Made by a program: the position numbers and the translations under genes. Below are positions 58,213 to 64,000 of a stretch of DNA of 64,000 bases, piece after piece. The first letter of the stretch is position 1; each line of letters starts with the position of its first letter. Source of the stretch: Heterohyrax brucei (taxonomy: Eukaryota > Chordata > Mammalia > Hyracoidea > Procaviidae); the NCBI GenBank assembly GCA_028571685.1, contig CM053154.1:10882001-10946000 (forward strand). Direction: 5' to 3'. The notes under the pieces were generated by a model. The model worked only from the letters and a program-made list of their open reading frames with translations, made no database searches and was not told the DNA's origin.

Positions 58213-59621
58213 TTTTCCGTAGATTTCAGTGTTAGGATTCATGACATAAACTTTGGTTGGGGGTGGTGGTGGTGAGGGGCCCAGTTCAGTGTAAAACACC
58301 ATCTTACCCTTTCCTTCCTGCTCCCTGTTAGCTCTGAACTGCTTTTGTGCCCCTCTGCAGAGAGGGCAGAAAGCTTAAGGAAACAAAACAAGACTCAGGA
58401 CTCAACTCGATGTAGCCTGTCTGGTTTGCACACATCAGGCGGAGTCCTGACAAGCCAGTGAACTCATTCTGCTAATTGTCATTAGTGTGAGGTTTTTAGC
58501 AGGTTATTGGGCTCCTCAGACTTCATGGGGCTTTGAGCCTCCTCCTAATAACCGTGCCTCATGCTAACTGATTTAGTGTGTTTTTATGCAGCAAAAGCAG
58601 CCACTGCCTACTCTTGTGAGAGAGAGAAAACAGCTAGGCTGGGCTTTTAGAAGAGGAAAACTCCGAGTTGTTTTCACTTCCCCTCCCAGTTGCAGAATGT
58701 TCTTTCCCTGTCCGGCACCTCCAAGTTGCTAAGAAACTGCCCTGTTGGAGGCAGCTTAATTAAGTTTTGATTTTTCATTTCAAGACAGAGCAGGCAGGAT
58801 TCGCTCGCCATGTTCCTTAAAAGAGCAGAAGACACAGATAGTTTCCAGAGCAGTGCTGGGACCTCGATGTCATTTGAATCTCTTCGTGTTCTGCTGTCCC
58901 GGTGGCTTTTGAAATAGCTCTTTGTGGCATGCACGGCTTCACTTTGGGGGAGAAATACTTTGGAAACCTGTGTGCTGGGAAACCAGCAGCTTGGGGATGG
59001 ATTAATTTATAGGTGTAATGTAAGAACCTGGTTCTCCTCTGATCCTTGGGATGTGTGTTCACGAGGCCTGCAGACCTGAGGCCACTCTGCTTGGTGGATG
59101 TTTTTTATGGCCTGTGTCACGTCAGAGCAAAAGTTATAGATCTGTGAGGAGTGAACTTATTATTTTGTCCAGAGGAGGACCAGCATGTTATAAAGTTTCA
59201 GTGGCCAATTAACAGAGATTTATTCTTTGTCACTCAGGTATTTTTTTTCTCTCCTGATAATTATTTCTAGGAAAGAAGCAGGCACTGTTTTTCTCCTGTA
59301 GTCTTGAGTTGGGTTGGGGTACCCAGGTACGGGGCCGAACTTGAGTGCATCAGTCGTGACACTGGAACTTGTATGGGCTGAGACTTCTGCTGTGGTGCAG
59401 TGAAGTAATTTAGAACACCAGAAAGGGGAAGGAGAGCAAAAGTGACAGAGTGAAAGTGTGGGGGAGAGAAAGCATTTGTCACACTCTTCATTCTGTGTTT
59501 ACTACACATTTATTTGTTGAAACCTCCTTCCAGCCGTGCTGTCTGCTCTTCCGTGGCCCCCAGCCGCACCCTGTCAGACGACTGTCCATTCCGTCTTGGT
59601 TTAGAATCCACACACGGACCT

Positions 59622-59759
59622 TAAAAAGCCAAAAAGCCTTTGCTGTTGATTCTGACTCACAGAACTGCCCCAGACAGTTTCCAAGGAGCGCCTGGGGGAT
59701 TTGAACTGCTGACCTTTTTGGGTAGCAAGCGTAGCACTTAACCAGTCTGCCACCAGGAC
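59622..59759 (-). mobile_element. AfroSINE, antisense, shortened tail, with target-site duplication
   Basis: Tail gctgttgattctgactcaca joined early to the middle (agaactgccccagacagttt), head complement cagtctgccaccagg. The 8-bp repeat ggacctta flanks it. Confidence 0.9.
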
Positions 59760-61387
59760 CTTAGAATCACTATTTTCAAGGTACTCGTCCCGTTTCACAT
59801 TCCTGGTCTGTGTGTCTGCAGTGTGTGTGTACTTTTCAAAAACACCATCCAAAATCAGAGGTTAGCCACATGCCCCCTTTTCTGTTCGCTGTATTACTTA
59901 TTTCACTCCCTATGTGCTAGGGTTGCCGGAATCAGCCCAACAGCACTGGGGTTTTTGGGTTATGTACAAAGAGAGATCTGCTTTGTATGGTACCTCAGCA
60001 CTCAGGGTGCTGTGAGAGACCTGCACCTCGACCTGTGAATCCTGCCTGGTGGAGAAGATGTGGTGTTTCTTATCACAGAGGAGAATGCAAGGAGCCTCGT
60101 TCTCTCCTCCAGCGACAACTCATTGGAGAATTCTGTATATATATCAGCCTGTGGCCAAGAAATTGCAAAACTGAGCGGTTCGTTTGCCCAAAGCCTGGGA
60201 AGGTTCTGGGGAGGTTTTATTCTGGGAGGTGGCACCCCGCTGCCTACTTCACGCCGTGACGGCGGGCCCGGTCACAGCGGTGTTGTGTGCAGCACCCAGC
60301 CTGCTTGCTCAGTCACCTTCTCTTCCCCGCCTTTTGCCTGGGATCTCCAGAAGTGAGAACAGGAGTGGATGCGCCGTCACCCACTAGCAGGTCACTGTTC
60401 TTCAGGGTGTGACGGACACCGGGGGAAGACCGCTCCTGAAGGCCTCGTGGAGGGGAGCCTGGCGCTCTGCAGCACTGCCATCCTGGGACCCCTTCCAAGA
60501 AGTTTCAGGTCTCGTTCTCTGACTTGTTTAAGGGCAGGGAATAAGGTTGCAAAGGAAATCAAAGCCTGATGTGGAGAAACGAAACATGAGGCCTACTGAC
60601 TTTTAAAAAACATTTTAAATAACATTCTCTAAGGTTTCATTTGATACTGGAGGCAGCTGTAATAAGTTTTGGAAGATGGTGTACGGTTTCTATTACAGGG
60701 CGATTCTTCCTGCAGTTTTTGTACCCAAAGTGAGAAAGGGCCGAGGGGGATTTCGGGGTGGTGGTGAAGAGGTTATTTTGTATAAGGTGAGAAAATTTGG
60801 AAAGATGAATTCAAGCCTGCAAGTGGGGAACATTTGGTATGCTGTAATTTGCAAATGTAATAATATGAAACCATTGGGAAGGTGGTGCTTTTTCTCTGCT
60901 TTCTTTTGTGTGTGAAAATAGCCTGGAAAACAGTGGAATAACTTAATAATTCCAGTGCCCCAGTGTGATGAGCCCAAGTCAAACAAGCCTCTGGAGCAGG
61001 CCCTGCCAGTGTTGCCCCGGTGACTAAGTTCCCTGTTGAAGGCTGGCGCAGGCCAGAGATGCTGGGCCCTGAAAGCGCTCATTGTTCGTGGGTATCGTTA
61101 TTCGGGATTGCTTGTGAAACCCTTTATTAGGAGCTTGCTTGCCTGAGAACAAGGACTTGGTTTGAAAGTCAGTTGATCTGGCTTATGACATTTCAGATTT
61201 TATAGTGCCTTTGTTTCTAAGAATAAATATTTTGTCCCTCCATAAATACTTACCTTAAAACACACAAACACATAAACAGACCCACAGGAAGCTGGGAAAG
61301 TCAGCCAGGGAATGAATTAATACCTGAAGTTCATGTCTCTGTTTAACACAGTACAACTTCTTAATTTCTGAGGTACCAAAAGAATCA

Positions 61388-61598
61388 AAACCAGACCTGA
61401 TTGCCACCAAGTGCATTCTGATTCATAGTGAACCTACAGGGCAGAGTAGAACTGTCCCATAGAGTTTCCAAGGCCGTACTCTGCTCTGTATAGAAGCAGG
61501 TTGCTACCTCTTTCTTCCATGAAGCTGCTGGCTTTGAACCACCAAATTGTCAATTAGCAACCAGCAAAGCGCTTAACCACTGTGCACCAGGGCTCCCC
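61388..61598 (-). mobile_element. AfroSINE, long subtype, antisense
   Basis: A-rich complement, tail gccaccaagtgcattctgat, internal ctgctctgtatagaagcagg, head complement actgtgcaccagggctcccc. Confidence 0.9.
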
Positions 61599-61705
61599 AA
61601 AGGGGGTATTGTGTGTGGCTGGTAGCATCTAGCCCAGAGTGCACTTTTCCTTTACTGTGCTCGGTGTTTTGGTAGGAGGGCTGGTGGGGAGAGAGGAGGA
61701 AGACA

Positions 61706-61737
61706 GTGTGTGTGTGTGCGCGCGCGCACGCGCGCGC
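61706..61737. repeat. (TG)n(CG)n alternating tract, potential Z-DNA
   Basis: 32 bases of strictly alternating purine and pyrimidine: about six GT units, then GC units with a single ca interruption. Alternating CG/TG is the classical Z-DNA-forming sequence. Confidence 0.92.
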
Positions 61738-62865
61738 TTTGTCCTTCCCATGTGGACAGTGCCAGCATTGTTAAATCTAACTTTGGTCACCACCAGCTAC
61801 AAAGCAGGTACCCATGATGCCTAGCTGACTGCCAGGCCTGAGGGGTTGTCTCTCTGTGACCTATCTCTAGGTTGGCACATCAGCCAGACACTGAGGATTG
61901 CTAGTGATGCTTCGTCGGCAGCCCGGCTTTGAGATTGGCTGTCTGTAAAAAACCAAGGAGTCTAGATTTTTGGCTCAGGCTGTGTAGGTGGTAGGAAGGT
62001 AAATGAATGATTTCTTGGAAGAATCTGAAATTCTTATCTTTATAATGTGAAAATGTAGGTGCTTGTGAAGTGAGGGGAGATTCTGGAATGAGGTGTGCTA
62101 ACGGGAACCCTGAGGACTTTTTCTTGCTGTTTAAAAAAGTTTTTTGAAGACCAGCAACAGGCTTCTGCAGTAAAATCAATTTGCACATGGTCTGGCCCTT
62201 GTCCAGCAAATTCCACTAAATGACATAAATGATATTTTAATCTGGAAGGCCCCAATGTAGAAGGGCATAGGTATCTATCATTCTCATTTGCCATTTCCAG
62301 CCCAGTGTGTGGGGACCCTCTGGCACAGCGTGGGGCTCTCTTTGGTGGCCCAGCTGTGGGTTCCCCTTACTTCCCTGGGCCGTTTTGTAAGCTGGAGGTT
62401 AAAGGCAGTGCCGCCTCCAGTGGGGGCAGGGAGATAAGAAGAGTAACTGGTGTGTCAGGATGCAGTTACCTTTGGAAAGGGTTTTGTGTGCTTCTTGGTG
62501 GAGTCCCCACATAGGAAAATTCCCGTAAGTTTGTAATTACATTGCCTTTGTGTACAAGACAAAGCAAGCTGGTCTATTACAAAATTCTTAGAAGCGCCTT
62601 GTGTGTAGTCGCTGGCTTGGCTCTGTAGGGATTCTCCAGAGACTGCCTCTTTACTGGACAGCAACTTCTGCAGGCTTAAGACAAGAGATGATGTCCCTGA
62701 TCAAGGACTTTTCCCTAGGGGAGAGGCAGCTGAGGGCTGGGGAGTGATCACAGCACCTACTTTAAGACAGACCACAGCATGACCAGGATTTAGGTATTTC
62801 TTTTAGTGTACATTTGAATTAAGTAGGGAGCGTCTGCTTGGGCACCTAGTACCTGATGTTCAATA

Positions 62866-63058
62866 CATCCATTGTGGCTGAGTCTGTTCCGCGTCACGAC
62901 GACCACTTGTGTTACGGAGTAGAACGTCTGCACGGGGTTTTCATCACTGCCTCCTTTATAGAAGCAGGTCACCAGACCTTTGTTCTTTGAAGCTGACCAG
63001 TGGGTTTGAACTGCCGGTCTTTAGGTTCATATCCAAAGGCAAACCATTTGTGCCAGCC
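62866..63058 (-). mobile_element. AfroSINE, long subtype, antisense
   Basis: Tail gtggctgagtctgttccgcg, internal ctcctttatagaagcaggtc, gtgggtttgaactgccggtc; head complement partly degraded (aaccatttgtgccagccaag). Confidence 0.85.
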
Positions 63059-63064
63059 AAGTAT

Positions 63065-63582
63065 ACTGCTGTTGTTGTGGCCGGTGAAGACAAATTCAGA
63101 CCCACAGCAATGCTATATGACAGAGTAGAACTGCCCCATCGGGTTCCTGAAGCTGTAATCCTTACAACATTTTGGAAGAAGTACAACCAGGATGTTCCTT
63201 AGAAGCAAGGATGGCGAGACTCTGTCTCATATACATTGTACATGTTGTCAGGAGGGGCTGATCCCTGGAGGAGGACATCATGCTTGGTACAGCAGAGGGT
63301 CGGTGAAAGGCAGGAAATCCCTCAATGACACAGTGGCTGCAACAGTGGGCTCAAGCGTAAGAATGGTGGTGGGCATCACTTGGGACCAGGCAGTGTTTCC
63401 TTCTGTTGTGCGTTGAGTCTTGATGAGCTGGAACTGACTCAGCAGTACCCCACAATGAGAGGAGCAATCTTTAGAGAAGCAGATTGTCGTGCCTTTTCTC
63501 CAATGGAGTGTCTGGTGGGTTTGAACTGATGACGTTTTGGTTAGTAGTAGATCACTTAACTATTGCACCATCAGGATTCCTT
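63065..63582 (-). mobile_element. AfroSINE, long subtype, antisense, split by an RTE LINE end
   Basis: First half 63065-63165 (ccggtgaagacaaattcaga; gtagaactgccccatcgggt; gaagctgtaatccttac). Second half 63461-63582 (gaagcagattgtcgtgcctt; gtgggtttgaactgatgacg; attgcaccatcaggattcc). The LINE end lies between the halves. Confidence 0.85.
63166..63460 (+). mobile_element. RTE-type LINE 3' end, sense, inserted in an AfroSINE
   Basis: Starts near gaagaagtacaaccaggatg, continues with agcaaggatggcgagactct, catgttgtcaggaggggctg, aggacatcatgcttggtaca and acagtggctgcaacagtggg, and ends with the tail gatgagctggaactgactca. It encodes the last part of the reverse-transcriptase ORF with frameshifts. The host-SINE flanks gtaatccttaca and gcaatctttaga look like a decayed target-site duplication. 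Confidence 0.85.
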
Positions 63583-64000
63583 GGCCCATGGTAACGTTTA
63601 ATATATACCAGACAAATGAATGAGTGGAATAAGTTCCATGGTAAAGAGATGCATCCAGCCATTAGTTTGGTCTCTGCATGACTCTGGCTGTTTGCTTTTA
63701 GTTTATGTACCTTTTAAACATTAGTAAGTCTCCTCAGAGCATCTTGGAAATGTTCCGGGAGTCACTGCTTGTAGGAGCCATTTTTGTTACTTGGGACCTT
63801 AAAGTTAGTTATGTCCATTGCCCGTGATGCTAAGAAGGTTGACATGAGTTTCTGATATTTTAAATAGAAGGCTGAAGAACATCCCTGCCCCTCCCCCCAT
63901 TTGTCTATTGGATCATCAGAATAAGATGTTTCCCTTGTTCATTAGGTGGCCGTGGACAGCTGCCAACTTGGGATATAATAAGTTCGTTTCTCAGTTTTTG

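Noticed and set aside
63600-64000. Search for FGFR2 exon 7 near the right edge
   Set aside because: No sequence encoding the expected D3 start (ERSPHRPILQAG) was seen anywhere after exon 6; it must lie to the right of the window.

Overview
The window is a piece of a placental mammal genome, most likely an afrotherian and probably an elephant or close relative. Two lines of evidence support this. First, four coding exons of the fibroblast growth factor receptor 2 gene (FGFR2) lie on the + strand, with the same lengths and phases as the human exons. Second, the introns are filled with roughly 55-60 copies of the afrotherian tRNA-derived SINE (AfroSINE) and with fragments of its RTE-type LINE partner, repeats restricted to Afrotheria. 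Elephant is preferred over hyrax or manatee only on general impression of the repeats; the sequence alone does not settle it.

Layout: 1-14588 is the 3' part of intron 2 (the signal-peptide exon lies outside to the left). Exon 3 (14589-14855) encodes Ig domain D1 and exon 4 (15711-15788) the acid-box linker. Intron 4 is about 14.3 kb. Exon 5 (30062-30231) and exon 6 (44328-44451) together encode Ig domain D2, separated by a 14.1-kb intron. 44452-64000 is the 5' part of intron 6; exon 7 (first half of D3) was not found and should lie to the right. The 639 coding bases equal codons 37 to 250 of the human numbering. All splice sites are canonical GT-AG, there are no stops or frameshifts, and the gene looks intact.

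Together the exons make the N-terminal half of the receptor ectodomain: D1 and the acid box act as an autoinhibitory module, and D2 carries the heparan-sulphate-binding surface and part of the FGF-binding surface. D2 is almost unchanged from human, while D1 and the linker carry about eleven substitutions.

Non-coding content: AfroSINEs of several length classes, a second SINE type with a tRNA-Gly-like head, RTE LINE 3' ends, a 556-bp poly(A)-tailed element present in three copies (two with clear target-site duplications) that I could not assign, MaLR-type LTRs, L1 3' ends, MIR and L2 relics, one hAT-type DNA transposon fossil, a Z-DNA-type (TG)n(CG)n tract, and a perfect triple DR1 nuclear-receptor motif in intron 5. 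No other gene, RNA gene, CRISPR array or promoter was recognised. No novel multi-gene system is present; the most interesting non-coding items are the triple DR1 motif and the unassigned retroposed element.
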